Assembly: GCA_036392615.1 (NCBI GenBank) | Contig: DASVXQ010000507.1 | Coordinates: 1-48,960, forward strand | Source: DASVXQ01 sp036392615 | GTDB taxonomy: Bacteria > Actinomycetota > CALGFH01 | Reading direction: 5' to 3' | DNA length: 48,960 nucleotides | Part shown: piece after piece, positions 14,068-22,168 of the stretch | Position numbering within the stretch: the first letter of the stretch is position 1 | Layout of the letters: each line of letters starts with the position of its first letter | Notes under the pieces: model-generated | What the model was told of the DNA's origin: nothing | The model's input: only the letters and a program-made list of their open reading frames with translations | The model's database searches: none | Position numbers and translations under genes: made by a program

Positions 14068-14892
14068 GTGCCCGATCTGCCTCCCCTGCTCGGATCGACG
14101 GGGCCCTTCTTCATGTTCTCGCTCGACGAGACCTTCGAGCTGCTGGCGGAGGCGGGCTTCGACGGCGCCGAGCTGATGATCACCCAGGACCGGCTGACTC
14201 AGGACCCGCACCGGATGGCGGCGGTCGCGAGCCGCTACGGCCTGCCGGTGCCGGCCATCCACGGGCCGTTCCTGCTGGCGACCTGGCTGGTCTACGGCAC
14301 GGACCCCAAGGGCAAGCTGGAGCGCTGCGTCGAGTTCGCCGAGCTGGCCCGCATCTCGACCATCGTGATCCACCCGCCCTACCGCTGGCAGATGGCCTAC
14401 GCGAGCTGGCTGGCGGACCGCATCGTGGAGGTCCGCGAGCGGACCGGCATCACCGTGGCGGTCGAGAACATGTTCCCGGTGTGGATGAACGGCCGCCGCC
14501 TCGGGTTCCAGAACGGCATCGAGCCGCACGAGCTGGCCCGCTATCCCTACCTGACGCTCGACCTCAGCCACCTGGCGGTCGCTGGGATCGACATCCTCGA
14601 CGCCTACGAGCAGCTCCGCGAGCAGACCGTGCACGTCCACGTGTCCAACAACGCGGGGCGCGGCCGCGACACCCACGCCGGCGTCGACGACGGCGTCCTG
14701 CCGGTGCCCGCGTTCCTGGAGCGGCTGGTGACCTCGGGCTTCCCGGGCGCGGTCACGCTCGAGCTGGACGTGCGGCCCTGGGCCGAGGACCGGGCCGCGC
14801 TGCTCGAGTTCCTGCGCGCCAACGTCGCCGCCGCGCGCCGCTACCTGGCCGACGGCGCCCGCATCGCCGGCCAGGCCGGCCATCGCTCCTGA
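14068..14892 (+). CDS. Sugar phosphate isomerase/epimerase-like TIM-barrel protein
   Basis: The 274-residue protein fits the xylose-isomerase-like/AP-endonuclease-2 superfamily. Metal-ligand candidates at strand ends are Glu35, His65, His102, Glu133 (V-E-N-M-F), Asp165 and His168 (L-D-L-S-H), His191 (H-V-H-V-S-N-N) and Glu232 (L-E-L-D). The start is GTG 14068 with AAGGAG (14057-14062) 5 bases upstream. The family includes isomerases, epimerases and endonucleases, so the substrate is open. A similar gene occurs in the mycobacterial regX3-hem interval. It is divergent from the membrane protein gene. Confidence 0.85.
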   Translation: MPDLPPLLGSTGPFFMFSLDETFELLAEAGFDGAELMITQDRLTQDPHRMAAVASRYGLPVPAIHGPFLLATWLVYGTDPKGKLERCVEFAELARISTIVIHPPYRWQMAYASWLADRIVEVRERTGITVAVENMFPVWMNGRRLGFQNGIEPHELARYPYLTLDLSHLAVAGIDILDAYEQLREQTVHVHVSNNAGRGRDTHAGVDDGVLPVPAFLERLVTSGFPGAVTLELDVRPWAEDRAALLEFLRANVAAARRYLADGARIAGQAGHRS

Positions 14893-14996
14893 CCCCCGTC
14901 CGGCCTGCGTAAACCCGCCGGCGAGCACAACTTCGCATCGGCGAGATAACATCGCTGCCCGCGTCCGACCCTCGCACGTCAGGGGAGCCGCTGACC

Positions 14997-15083
14997 ATGC
15001 GCACCGGCACCGCCATCGCGCTCGCCGTCCTTCTCGTCGTCATCGTCCTGGCGGCGGGCATCCAACTGGTCCTGGTCCGATGA
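14997..15083 (+). CDS. 28-residue single-pass membrane microprotein
   Basis: ATG 14997 has AGGGGAG (14981-14987) 9 bases upstream. It encodes a two-residue basic start (Met-Arg) followed by about 20 hydrophobic residues and a final Arg, a typical tiny membrane helix. Its stop overlaps the ATG of the sigma-like fusion gene (ATGA), so the two should be translationally coupled. It may help insert, stabilise or regulate the membrane-tethered sigma-like protein. No homologue is recognised. Confidence 0.65.
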   Translation: MRTGTAIALAVLLVVIVLAAGIQLVLVR

Positions 15084-16393
15084 CCACCGGCCAGGTGCCG
15101 GGCGTGGACGACCCGCGCTCGGCCACGACAGCCGCGTGCCCCTGCGGGCGCGGCGACGTCGCCATGGAGATGGAGCACGAGCGGCCGCTGCTGGAGCGCG
15201 CCATCGCCGGCGACACCGGCGCGTTCGCCCAGCTGTACGCGGAGAACGTCGACGACGTCTACCGCTACCTGCTGGCCTGGACCGGCGACGAGGCGAGCGC
15301 CAGGGAGCTGACCGAGCAGGTCTTCCGCAACGCGCTGACCTGGCTGCCGGTGATCGCCGGCGGTGAGGGCGACGTGGCCGCCTGGCTGCTGATCAGCGCG
15401 CGCGACGCGGTGGTGCAGCACCGCGGCTCCGGCTGGGTGGCCGCGGCCGATCGGAGCGACGAGCCCGCGCCGGACGTGCTGGTGGCCTTCAACCAGCTGG
15501 ACGACGCCCAGCGCGAGGTGGTCGTCCTGCGGCTGCTGCTGGGGCACTCGCTGGCCCACACCGCCCACCTGGCCGGCTACTCGACCCGGGTGGTCGGCGA
15601 GCTGCAGCTGGCCGCCTGCGCGGGCATCTGGGAGCGGCTCAGCGGCGCTCCGGTGGAGGCCCCGCCGGCAGGGCCGCAGGACCAGCGCGCGCGCTGGTTC
15701 GAGCGCTGCCTGGAAGGCGCCCACCTCGATCCGGCCGGCGACCCGGGGCTCCAGGACGTGCTGGCGGTGGCGGACGCGCTACGGCAGGCCGCCCCGCGGC
15801 AGGTGCCGCTGCCCGGCGACGCCTTCGTGCAGCGCCTCCGCCAGCAGCTCATCGGGGAGATGGGCGGCGAGGCGACGGCGAGGCGGTGGTCGCGCGACAA
15901 GCGACCGGTCGGCAACTCGCTGGCCGGCGCGTTCGCCCTGGTCCGCCACCACGTCGGCCGCCACCCGTGGGCCGCCACCGTGGTCGCCGCGGCGGCCATT
16001 GGCCTGATCTTCGGGATCCAGATCGCCAGCAGCACCGGCACCCGCTCGGCCTGCGGCAACGGGCCCTGCCTGGCGAGCACCACCGACTCGACCGTGGCCG
16101 CCCAGGCCGGGGTCGGGGTACCAACGGTGTCTTCGGGACCGGATCTGGGCGCCACCACGCTGTTCCCCACGACCACCGCGCCGCCGACCACGCTGCCGCC
16201 GACCACCCGACCGCCCACCACCGCGCCGGCGACCGCCCCGCCGACCACCGCGCCGGCCCTCACGACGACCACCAGGAGGACGCCCGGTCCTCCTTCGTCG
16301 CACGGAAAGCCCTCGACGACCGACGCGCCGACCACCACGGCGGCGCCGACCACCACGGCGGCGCCGACCACCACGGGCCGGGGCTCGCCGTGA
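15080..16393 (+). CDS. ECF-sigma-like protein fused to a membrane helix and Thr/Pro-rich tail
   Basis: The 437 residues contain an ECF sigma region-2-like segment (about 37-115, with F-A-Q-L-Y-A-E-N-V-D-D-V-Y-R-Y-L), a region-4-like helix-turn-helix (about 138-188, L-D-D-A-Q-R-E-V-V-V-L-R), and a segment like DUF5667 (about 205-262) that usually occurs in anti-sigma-like proteins. One membrane helix (297-316) and a Thr/Pro/Ala-rich tail to the end follow. The predicted topology puts the sigma part in the cytoplasm and a mucin-like tail outside. The helix-turn-helix is degenerate enough that true sigma activity is uncertain. It is coupled to the upstream microprotein. Confidence 0.75.
   Translation: MTTGQVPGVDDPRSATTAACPCGRGDVAMEMEHERPLLERAIAGDTGAFAQLYAENVDDVYRYLLAWTGDEASARELTEQVFRNALTWLPVIAGGEGDVAAWLLISARDAVVQHRGSGWVAAADRSDEPAPDVLVAFNQLDDAQREVVVLRLLLGHSLAHTAHLAGYSTRVVGELQLAACAGIWERLSGAPVEAPPAGPQDQRARWFERCLEGAHLDPAGDPGLQDVLAVADALRQAAPRQVPLPGDAFVQRLRQQLIGEMGGEATARRWSRDKRPVGNSLAGAFALVRHHVGRHPWAATVVAAAAIGLIFGIQIASSTGTRSACGNGPCLASTTDSTVAAQAGVGVPTVSSGPDLGATTLFPTTTAPPTTLPPTTRPPTTAPATAPPTTAPALTTTTRRTPGPPSSHGKPSTTDAPTTTAAPTTTAAPTTTGRGSP
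16325..16377 (+). repeat. 18-bp coding tandem repeat
   Basis: Two full units and most of a third of an 18-bp repeat (GCGCCGACCACCACGGCG) encode Ala-Pro-Thr-Thr-Thr-Ala steps in the extracellular tail of the sigma-like fusion. Near-identical units suggest recent slippage or expansion, so length may vary between strains. Confidence 0.8.
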
Positions 16394-16394
16394 C

Positions 16395-16408
16395 CCGGCC
16401 TCGGCCGG
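16395..16408. terminator. Short palindrome between convergent genes
   Basis: CCGGCC, TC, GGCCGG fills the 15-base gap between the sigma-like fusion and the acyltransferase fusion stops. The loop is only 2 bases and no T-tract follows, so a terminator role is weak. Confidence 0.2.
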
Positions 16409-18211
16409 CTAGAAGCCGAAGACGCTGCCGCGGGCGGCGAGGTTCTTGTTGAGGGTGCGCTGGATGATGTCGCGGACCTGGTCGGTCAGGTCGAAGATCA
16501 CCATCGGGTCCAGGGCCGCCTCAGGCCCGTAGCTGGCGGTCTCGATCGGCGGGCAGAACTCGATCAGCCACCGCGACGGCAACGGCACCGCGCCGAGCGG
16601 GCCGAGCAGCGGGAAGGTCGGGGTGACCGGCAGGTAGGGCAGGCCGAGCAGGCGCCCGAGCCGCTTGAGGTTGCCGACCATCGGGTAGATCTCCTCGCTG
16701 CCGACCACCGCGACCGGCACGATCGGGGTGCCGGTGCGCAGCGCCAGCTCCACGAAGCCACCGCGGCCGAAGCGCTGGAGCCGGTAGCGCTCGCGGAACG
16801 GCTTGCCCAGGCCCTTGTAGCCCTCCGGCCAGACCCCCACCAGCTCGCCGGCCTCCAGCAGGCGCCGCGCGTCCTCCTCGCAGGCCAGCGTGTTGCCCGA
16901 CTTGCGGGCGAGCGGGGCGATCAGCGGCAGGGTGAAGGCCAGGTCGGCCGCGAGCATGCGCAGGATGCGGTGGGCCGGGTGCTCGTCGTGGATGGCCAGC
17001 GCCACCATCATGGCGTCGAACGGCAGCGCGCCGGCGTGGTTGCCGACCACCAGCGCCGGGCCGCTGGACGGCACGTGCTCCATGCCGACCGTGCGCACCC
17101 GCCACCAGCGCTGGTACAGCGGCCGCAGGATCGGCGCGAGCAGGTTGTCGACCAGCTCGGGGTCGTAGCCGAACTCGTCGACCGGGTAGTCGCCGCTCAG
17201 CCGCCTGGCGAGAAACTCGAGCTCCCCGCGCTCCGGACCGCCGGCGGCCCCGAGCCTCTTTGCGGCGAAGTCCCGGAAGGCGTCCAGCGAGGACCACTTG
17301 GGGGTGAAGCCGAGCCGCTCGCGCGCCGCGGTGGTGTCGGCCACGCGGCCGAACTGGAGGTAGCGCACCTGCTCCGGCGAGAAGTCCAGGGTGCGGCGCA
17401 GCAGCTCCGCGGCCACCGAGACCAGCGGCTCGGGGATCGGCAGCGGCGGCCGGCCGGCGATCCGGATGGCCTGGCTGAGCAGCACCACGCCGTCGCCGGC
17501 GACGTTGAAGGTGCCGCGCACCGCCGGCCCGAGCACGGCGCGCTCCAGCACCCGCTCGGTGTCGGCCTCGTGCAGGAACTGGAGCCGCGGGTCGAAGCCC
17601 AGCACGGTCGGGCAGGTCGGCAGCTGGAAGTAGCGGGTCAACGGGTTGCTGACGGTCGGCCCGACCTGGTTGGCCAGCCGCAGGATGGTGACGGTCACGT
17701 CGCGGCGCCGGCGGTCGAAGGAGCGAACGTAGTCCTCGACCTGGATGGCGTCCTTGCCGAAGCCGGAGCGGGGCGCCTCGTGCGGCATCGACTCGGTCCA
17801 CAGCGCCGGGTCCGCCGGGGTCGAGCCGTAGACCGCGGTGGTCGACTTGAGCACCAGGCGGCGCAGGTCCGGCGCGTGGTAGGCGGCCGCCAGGAGCTGC
17901 ATGGTGCCGAGCACGTTGCGCTCCTTCATGACCGCGCGCCCGCCCATCGCCTCGGGCTCGGCGCTGACGCCGAGGTGGACCAGCGTGTCGACGCCCTCGG
18001 TCTGGAGCGCCTTGATCAGCGCCGGGCTGTCCAGCGACGCCTGGACGGGCTCCACCTTGTCTGGCAGCTCGTCGGGCAGGGGGAAGTCGTCGACGGCGAT
18101 GATCCGGGCCACCCTCGGGCTGGAGGCGAGCGCGGCGATCAGCCGCCGACCGGTCGAGCGGGCGGCTCCGGTGACCAGGATGCAGCGCGAGCTGCGAGGC
18201 GTGGGCGCCAT
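16409..18211 (-). CDS. Fusion of NAD-dependent epimerase-like domain and PlsC-type acyltransferase
   Basis: The 600-residue protein has an extended-SDR domain (1 to about 330): I-L-V-T-G-A-A-R-S-T-G at residues 11-21 in place of the classic G-x-x-G-x-x-G, Ser123 in K-S-T-T-A-V-Y-G-S, and Phe151 where Y-x-x-x-K would place the catalytic Tyr. A glycerolipid acyltransferase domain follows (about 370-600): G-N-H-A-G-A-L-P-F-D with the catalytic His/Asp pair, and V-W-P-E-G-Y. In mycobacteria the two halves are neighbouring separate genes. The start overlaps the SAM hydrolase stop by one base. It is probably a membrane-lipid enzyme; substrates are unknown. Confidence 0.88.
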   Translation of the reverse strand: MAPTPRSSRCILVTGAARSTGRRLIAALASSPRVARIIAVDDFPLPDELPDKVEPVQASLDSPALIKALQTEGVDTLVHLGVSAEPEAMGGRAVMKERNVLGTMQLLAAAYHAPDLRRLVLKSTTAVYGSTPADPALWTESMPHEAPRSGFGKDAIQVEDYVRSFDRRRRDVTVTILRLANQVGPTVSNPLTRYFQLPTCPTVLGFDPRLQFLHEADTERVLERAVLGPAVRGTFNVAGDGVVLLSQAIRIAGRPPLPIPEPLVSVAAELLRRTLDFSPEQVRYLQFGRVADTTAARERLGFTPKWSSLDAFRDFAAKRLGAAGGPERGELEFLARRLSGDYPVDEFGYDPELVDNLLAPILRPLYQRWWRVRTVGMEHVPSSGPALVVGNHAGALPFDAMMVALAIHDEHPAHRILRMLAADLAFTLPLIAPLARKSGNTLACEEDARRLLEAGELVGVWPEGYKGLGKPFRERYRLQRFGRGGFVELALRTGTPIVPVAVVGSEEIYPMVGNLKRLGRLLGLPYLPVTPTFPLLGPLGAVPLPSRWLIEFCPPIETASYGPEAALDPMVIFDLTDQVRDIIQRTLNKNLAARGSVFGF

Positions 18212-19026
18212 CAGCGGCCCGACCGCTCGAGGACCACCGTGTCGCCCGTGCGCGCCCGCAGCGCCTCCGCGGCCCGGCCGAGGTTGAGCGAGATGGCGAT
18301 CCGCCTGGAGGAGTCCTCGTGGACCACCAGCGAGCCGGCCGGCACCGCCGCGAAGGTCTCCCCCACCTCGGCCGGCAGGCTCCGCTCGCCCACCCGGACC
18401 TCCACCGGATCGCCCAGCCGCAGGCCGGCGCGCTCCAGCTCGGTGTGGCCGAAGCTGAGCAGCAGGTTGCCGAAGTGGTCGACCGCCACGACCTCGGCGA
18501 GCAGCCGGTCGCCGTCCAGCGTGGCGGTCGGCACCTTCAGGCGGACCAGCGCCGCCGGGTCCACCTCGGGACCGAGCTCGGCGAGGTCCACCCCGGCGGC
18601 GAGGTGCGCCGCGGCCGGGGCGAAGATGTCGCGGCCGTGGAAGGTCCTGGAGGTCGGCGAGAGCCGGTAGGCGGGGTTGGCCAGCGCGTGCGCCCGCTCC
18701 GCGCCGCCGAGCGCGTCGGCCGCCCAGGCCAGCAGGCCGTTGTCCGGCCCGACCAGCAGGCATCCGCCGGCCCGCAGCGCCACCGCGCCGCGCGAGGTGC
18801 CCACGCCCGGGTCCACCACCGCCAGGTGGACGGCCTCCGGCAGGTAGCCGACCGCCTGCGCCAGCGTCATCGCGCCCTGGCGGACGTCCTGCGGCGCCAC
18901 CGCGTGCAGCACGTCGATCACCCGCGCGTGCGGCGCGATCCGCGCCATCACCCCGTGGCACACCCCGACGTAGCTGTCCTGGAGCCCGTAGTCAGTCGTG
19001 AAGGTGATCCAGTCGTAGCGAGCCAT
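18211..19026 (-). CDS. S-adenosyl-L-methionine hydrolase (adenosine-forming), DUF62 family
   Basis: This family hydrolyses SAM to adenosine and methionine. The 271 residues contain T-D-Y-G-x-x-D-S-Y-V-G (11-21), V-V-D-P-G-V-G-T-S-R with Asp72 and Arg79, P-D-N-G-L-L, and F-H-G-R-D-I-F with His130. The Asp-Arg-His spacing matches the known catalytic triad of archaeal homologues. Later V-D-H-F-G-N-L is typical of the C-terminal domain. It is the third gene of a four-gene operon, 46 bases after the Clp1-like gene and overlapping the acyltransferase fusion by one base. Confidence 0.93.
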   Translation of the reverse strand: MARYDWITFTTDYGLQDSYVGVCHGVMARIAPHARVIDVLHAVAPQDVRQGAMTLAQAVGYLPEAVHLAVVDPGVGTSRGAVALRAGGCLLVGPDNGLLAWAADALGGAERAHALANPAYRLSPTSRTFHGRDIFAPAAAHLAAGVDLAELGPEVDPAALVRLKVPTATLDGDRLLAEVVAVDHFGNLLLSFGHTELERAGLRLGDPVEVRVGERSLPAEVGETFAAVPAGSLVVHEDSSRRIAISLNLGRAAEALRARTGDTVVLERSGR

Positions 19027-19072
19027 TCCACCGCCTTCCGCGAAGCGCTCGGCGCCGAGGCTACTCCACGCG

Positions 19073-19966
19073 CTACTCCGTTCCGAAGAGGTGGCGGAGG
19101 TCGACCCGGGTGGTCGAGGCCCAGTCGGAGGTGATCCGGGTGGAGCCGAGGCGCAGCGCGCGGGCGCCTTCGGAGACGGTGGAGATCATCCGCAGGCCGC
19201 CGTCCTCGCTCATCTCCAGGTAGCCGATGCCGACGCAGTTGCCACGGCCGTCCTCCATGCCGACCAGCAGCCCGGCCAGGCTCGACAGGTCGGCCTCCGG
19301 CGGCAGGCTCGGCAGGAACACGGTCGGCTTGACCCGCCAGCGGTGCAGCGGGCCGGAGAAGTAGGCGGCGAAGCGCGCCTGGCGGACCTCGGCCCGCTCG
19401 TCGGCGGTGGTCGGGCGGGCGTCGGGGTGGACCGGGTAGGACTCGACCCGCGCGGGGGTGAAGCGGCGCGCGATCCCCAGCAGCGGCTCCAGCTCCTCGC
19501 CGCGCTCGAAGCCGATCACGTAGTCGGGCCGGGTGACCTCCAGCTTGTGGTACTTGAGGATCTGGCCGTAGACGCCGCTGATCAGGCTGGAGGTGTCCAC
19601 CACGATCAGCTCGGCGCCGGAGCGCCGCGCCTCGTCCATCAGCTTGGCGGTGCCGGCGACCAGCGGCAGCAGGTGGAACTGGGCGGACACCCAGCCGACG
19701 AAGTAGAGGCCGTCGGCGACCGCCAGCTCCTCGTCGCTCAGGTGCTTGGGCTCGGCGACGTGCTTGAGCCCGATGGTGGTCGGCGGGCCGACGGTGGTAC
19801 GGCCGACGTCGGTGTCGAGGTAGCTCGCCGGGATGCCGCGCTCGACCGCACCGGCCAGCAGCATCCTCGCGAAGGTCGTCTTGCCCGAGTCCATCGAGCC
19901 GAGCAGGACGACCGTGCCGGGGTCGTCCAGCACCTGCTCGACCAGACGGCCGTACTTGTCGCTCAC
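19073..19966 (-). CDS. Clp1-like P-loop kinase (polynucleotide 5'-hydroxyl kinase family)
   Basis: The 297 residues carry a Walker A loop G-S-M-D-S-G-K29-T-T and the Clp1_P-type follow-up L-D-T-D-V-G-R-T-T-V-G-P-P-T-T-I-G-L, where Clp1/Grc3 kinases have D-x-D-x-G-Q. A Walker B-like V-V-D-T-S-S-L-I-S-G follows. In archaea and eukaryotes the family phosphorylates RNA 5'-OH ends; bacterial members are uncharacterised to my knowledge. The start is GTG, overlapping the phosphatase-like gene stop by 4 bases (GTGA), so kinase and phosphatase are co-translated. The exact substrate is not known. Confidence 0.78.
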   Translation of the reverse strand: MSDKYGRLVEQVLDDPGTVVLLGSMDSGKTTFARMLLAGAVERGIPASYLDTDVGRTTVGPPTTIGLKHVAEPKHLSDEELAVADGLYFVGWVSAQFHLLPLVAGTAKLMDEARRSGAELIVVDTSSLISGVYGQILKYHKLEVTRPDYVIGFERGEELEPLLGIARRFTPARVESYPVHPDARPTTADERAEVRQARFAAYFSGPLHRWRVKPTVFLPSLPPEADLSSLAGLLVGMEDGRGNCVGIGYLEMSEDGGLRMISTVSEGARALRLGSTRITSDWASTTRVDLRHLFGTE

Positions 19967-20730
19967 GGCAGCCGCGCGATCAGGTGGTCGGCCACCGGGT
20001 CGTAGTGGACCGGCAGCACGTTGTCGTCCATCGGCAGCACGATGCCGGCGCGGCCCTCGGCCTTGGCCATCGGCAGCGCCGGGTCGTTGATGTCGGCGAT
20101 CCCGATGACGTCGATGCCGCGCTCGGCGGCCGCCCCGGCCCAGCCGTGGTCGCCGACCACCAGGTCGAGGTCGTCGGCCTGGTCGAGCACCAGCTCCATG
20201 GGGTGCGGGCTGTGGGTGTGGTACAGGTTCGCGCCGGAGGCCAGCACCGCCACGTGCTGCACGTAGCGGACCTGGCGGCGGTGTCCGTCGAGCAGGAAGG
20301 CGATCCCGTCGCCGGGCCGCGGGACCTTGGCGCCGGCGTCCCGCAGCGCGGTGCAGAGCTGCTGGTGCAGCGAGAGCACCCCGGTGGGGTGGCCGCTGGC
20401 GAACACCACCCGCTCGCCGTTCTCGACCGCCCGCCGCAGCCGCTCGGCCGCGCGGTCGAGCTCGCGCAGCAGCAGCTCGGGGTCGATCCAGGTGGGGCCG
20501 TTGTCGGGCTCGCCCTCGGTGTGGCTCCAGCCGAACTGGAGCCGCACCTGGTCGAGCACCTCGGCGGGCGAGTGACGGTTCAGCCCCGAGAACCCGAAGG
20601 AGTGGTCCGGGTCGCCCGAGGCGACCAGCCTGGCCTTGCGGAGCACGTCCCAGACGGGAGTTTGCACCGACCCGGCGATTCTGGTGGCCACGAGGTGACG
20701 GCCGAGCTCATCGCGGGTCAGGTCGGGCAT
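19963..20730 (-). CDS. Phosphatase-like protein of an actinobacterial family
   Basis: The 255-residue protein resembles a family annotated simply as phosphatase in streptomycetes. I recognise the motifs F-A-S-G-H-P-T-G-V-L, Y-H-T-H-S-P-H-P, V-V-G-D-H-G-W and G-I-A-D-I-N-D-P-A-L, and the Asp/His clusters suggest a metal site. The mechanism is not established. GGAG lies 6 bases upstream of the ATG, and TACCAT (20767-20772, minus) is a possible -10. It is the first gene of the operon with the Clp1-like kinase, SAM hydrolase and acyltransferase fusion. Confidence 0.68.
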   Translation of the reverse strand: MPDLTRDELGRHLVATRIAGSVQTPVWDVLRKARLVASGDPDHSFGFSGLNRHSPAEVLDQVRLQFGWSHTEGEPDNGPTWIDPELLLRELDRAAERLRRAVENGERVVFASGHPTGVLSLHQQLCTALRDAGAKVPRPGDGIAFLLDGHRRQVRYVQHVAVLASGANLYHTHSPHPMELVLDQADDLDLVVGDHGWAGAAAERGIDVIGIADINDPALPMAKAEGRAGIVLPMDDNVLPVHYDPVADHLIARLP

Positions 20731-20812
20731 GCTTACTCCACACTGGTTCGATTGGACTGGCCCTCAATGGTAGCGGAGCCTGTGGGCCAGCCCGGCACCG
20801 CGGCCCGACCGG

Positions 20813-21967
20813 TCAGACCGTCAGCCCGTGCAAGGGGAAGAGATTGCCCCGCAGGGCGTCGATCGCGCGGGCGACCTCGGACTCGACGCGCTGGCGGTGC
20901 TCGCTGCGCAGCGCGACCACCTCGTCGGCGGTGCGGGGGTCGAGGGTGGCGCCGAAGCGCTCGCTGGCCTCCGCCAGGAACGCGTCCGGCAGGCGCTCCG
21001 GCAGGCGGCTGCCGACCATCTCGGCCAGGTAGCTGCACCAGGCCCGGGGCGCCACCGAGGCCCACTGGTAGCCGCCTCCCCCGGTGGCCAGCCAGCGGCC
21101 CCTGGTGACGGTGTGCGCCAGGTCGTGGAGCCGTTCGGCCAGGCCCGCGTAGGCGCGAGTGGTCAGCCCGAGGTGGGCCAGCGGGTCGGTGTAGTGGCTG
21201 TCGCAGCCGAGTTGGGTGACCAGCACGTCGGGCTCGAAGGCGCGCACCAGCTTGGGGACCACCGCGTCGAACGCCGGCAGGTAGAGATCGTCGGTGGTCG
21301 ACGGCGGCAACGGCAGGTTGGCGATGGTGCCCTTGGCGGCCCCGTCGCCGATCTCGTTCGGGAAGCCGGTGCCCGGGAAGAGGAAGCGCCCCGACTCGTG
21401 CACCGAGATGGTCAGCACCCGCGGCTCGTCGGCGAAGATCTCCTGGACCCCGTCCCCGTGGTGGACGTCCACGTCCACATAGGCGACCCGCTCGACACCC
21501 TGGTCGAGCATCCAGGCGATCGCCACCGCCGGGTCGTTGTAGACGCAGAATCCGCTGGCCAGGCTCGGCATGGCGTGGTGCAGGCCGCCCGCGGGCGAGA
21601 AGGCGTGCAGCGCGTCACCGGCCACGATCGCCGCCGCGGCCGCCACGGTGGCGCCGCAGACCAGCGTGGCGGCCTCGTGCATGCCGGGGAAGGGCGGGTT
21701 GTCGCCGGGCCCGAACCCGTAGCCGGGCGCCGCGCGGCCCGACTCGCTGGCCGCCTGCACGGCGGCGAGGTAGTCGAGGTCGTGGACGCGGGTGAGGTCG
21801 GCGCCGGAGAGCGCCAGCGGCGCGATCACCTCGGCGCGATCGAGCAGGCCGACGTCCCTGGCGAGCGCCATGGTCAGCGCGACGCGTCCGGGGCGGAGCG
21901 GGTGCTCCGGACCGAAGTCGTAGGCGAGCAGCCCCTCGTCCCAAACGACGGACACCGCACCCGTCAT
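20813..21967 (-). CDS. Histone deacetylase/acetoin utilisation (AcuC-like) deacetylase
   Basis: The 384-residue protein has the HDAC arginase-like fold: paired active-site His130-His131 (G-G-L-H-H-A-M), G-F-C-V-Y-N-D-P-A-V-A-I, zinc ligands Asp167 and His169 in V-D-V-D-V-H-H-G-D-G, a later Asp in G-C-D-S-H, and G-G-G-G-Y near the C-terminus. Bacterial members deacetylate acyl-lysine (AcuC) or polyamines. No Shine-Dalgarno is visible before ATG 21967. It is divergent from the ABC export operon and ends 82 bases from the phosphatase-like gene start. Confidence 0.9.
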   Translation of the reverse strand: MTGAVSVVWDEGLLAYDFGPEHPLRPGRVALTMALARDVGLLDRAEVIAPLALSGADLTRVHDLDYLAAVQAASESGRAAPGYGFGPGDNPPFPGMHEAATLVCGATVAAAAAIVAGDALHAFSPAGGLHHAMPSLASGFCVYNDPAVAIAWMLDQGVERVAYVDVDVHHGDGVQEIFADEPRVLTISVHESGRFLFPGTGFPNEIGDGAAKGTIANLPLPPSTTDDLYLPAFDAVVPKLVRAFEPDVLVTQLGCDSHYTDPLAHLGLTTRAYAGLAERLHDLAHTVTRGRWLATGGGGYQWASVAPRAWCSYLAEMVGSRLPERLPDAFLAEASERFGATLDPRTADEVVALRSEHRQRVESEVARAIDALRGNLFPLHGLTV

Positions 21968-22168
21968 GGCGCCAGGGGAGGCATGGCGCGGACTGGCATG
22001 CTCGACCTCGCTGCTGCTCGACGCGATCTGCGCGACCAGCCTACCTGTCTGGGGGACCGGGGGACATGGTCCGCCCCTCGGGGCCTGCGGACGACGCGCA
22101 CGCGGATCGGGCGAACCAAGGTAGGGTGGGCGCTCCGAGGCATCAGGGACGCAGGGGGTATCGCGGCG

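Noticed and set aside
13911..14183. Longer N-terminus of the seven-helix membrane protein
   Set aside because: The extra 91 codons are non-hydrophobic, overlap the TIM-barrel gene, and lie upstream of the good ribosome-binding site before GTG 13910.
16325..16377. Tandem repeat as a CRISPR-like or regulatory array
   Set aside because: The repeats have no spacers, are in frame, and encode the Thr/Pro-rich tail of the sigma-like fusion.
18212..18961. Upstream extension of the acyltransferase fusion to 850 codons
   Set aside because: The added part overlaps the SAM hydrolase gene in another frame and is Arg/Ala/Gly-rich; the one-base overlap ATG at 18211 is the natural start.
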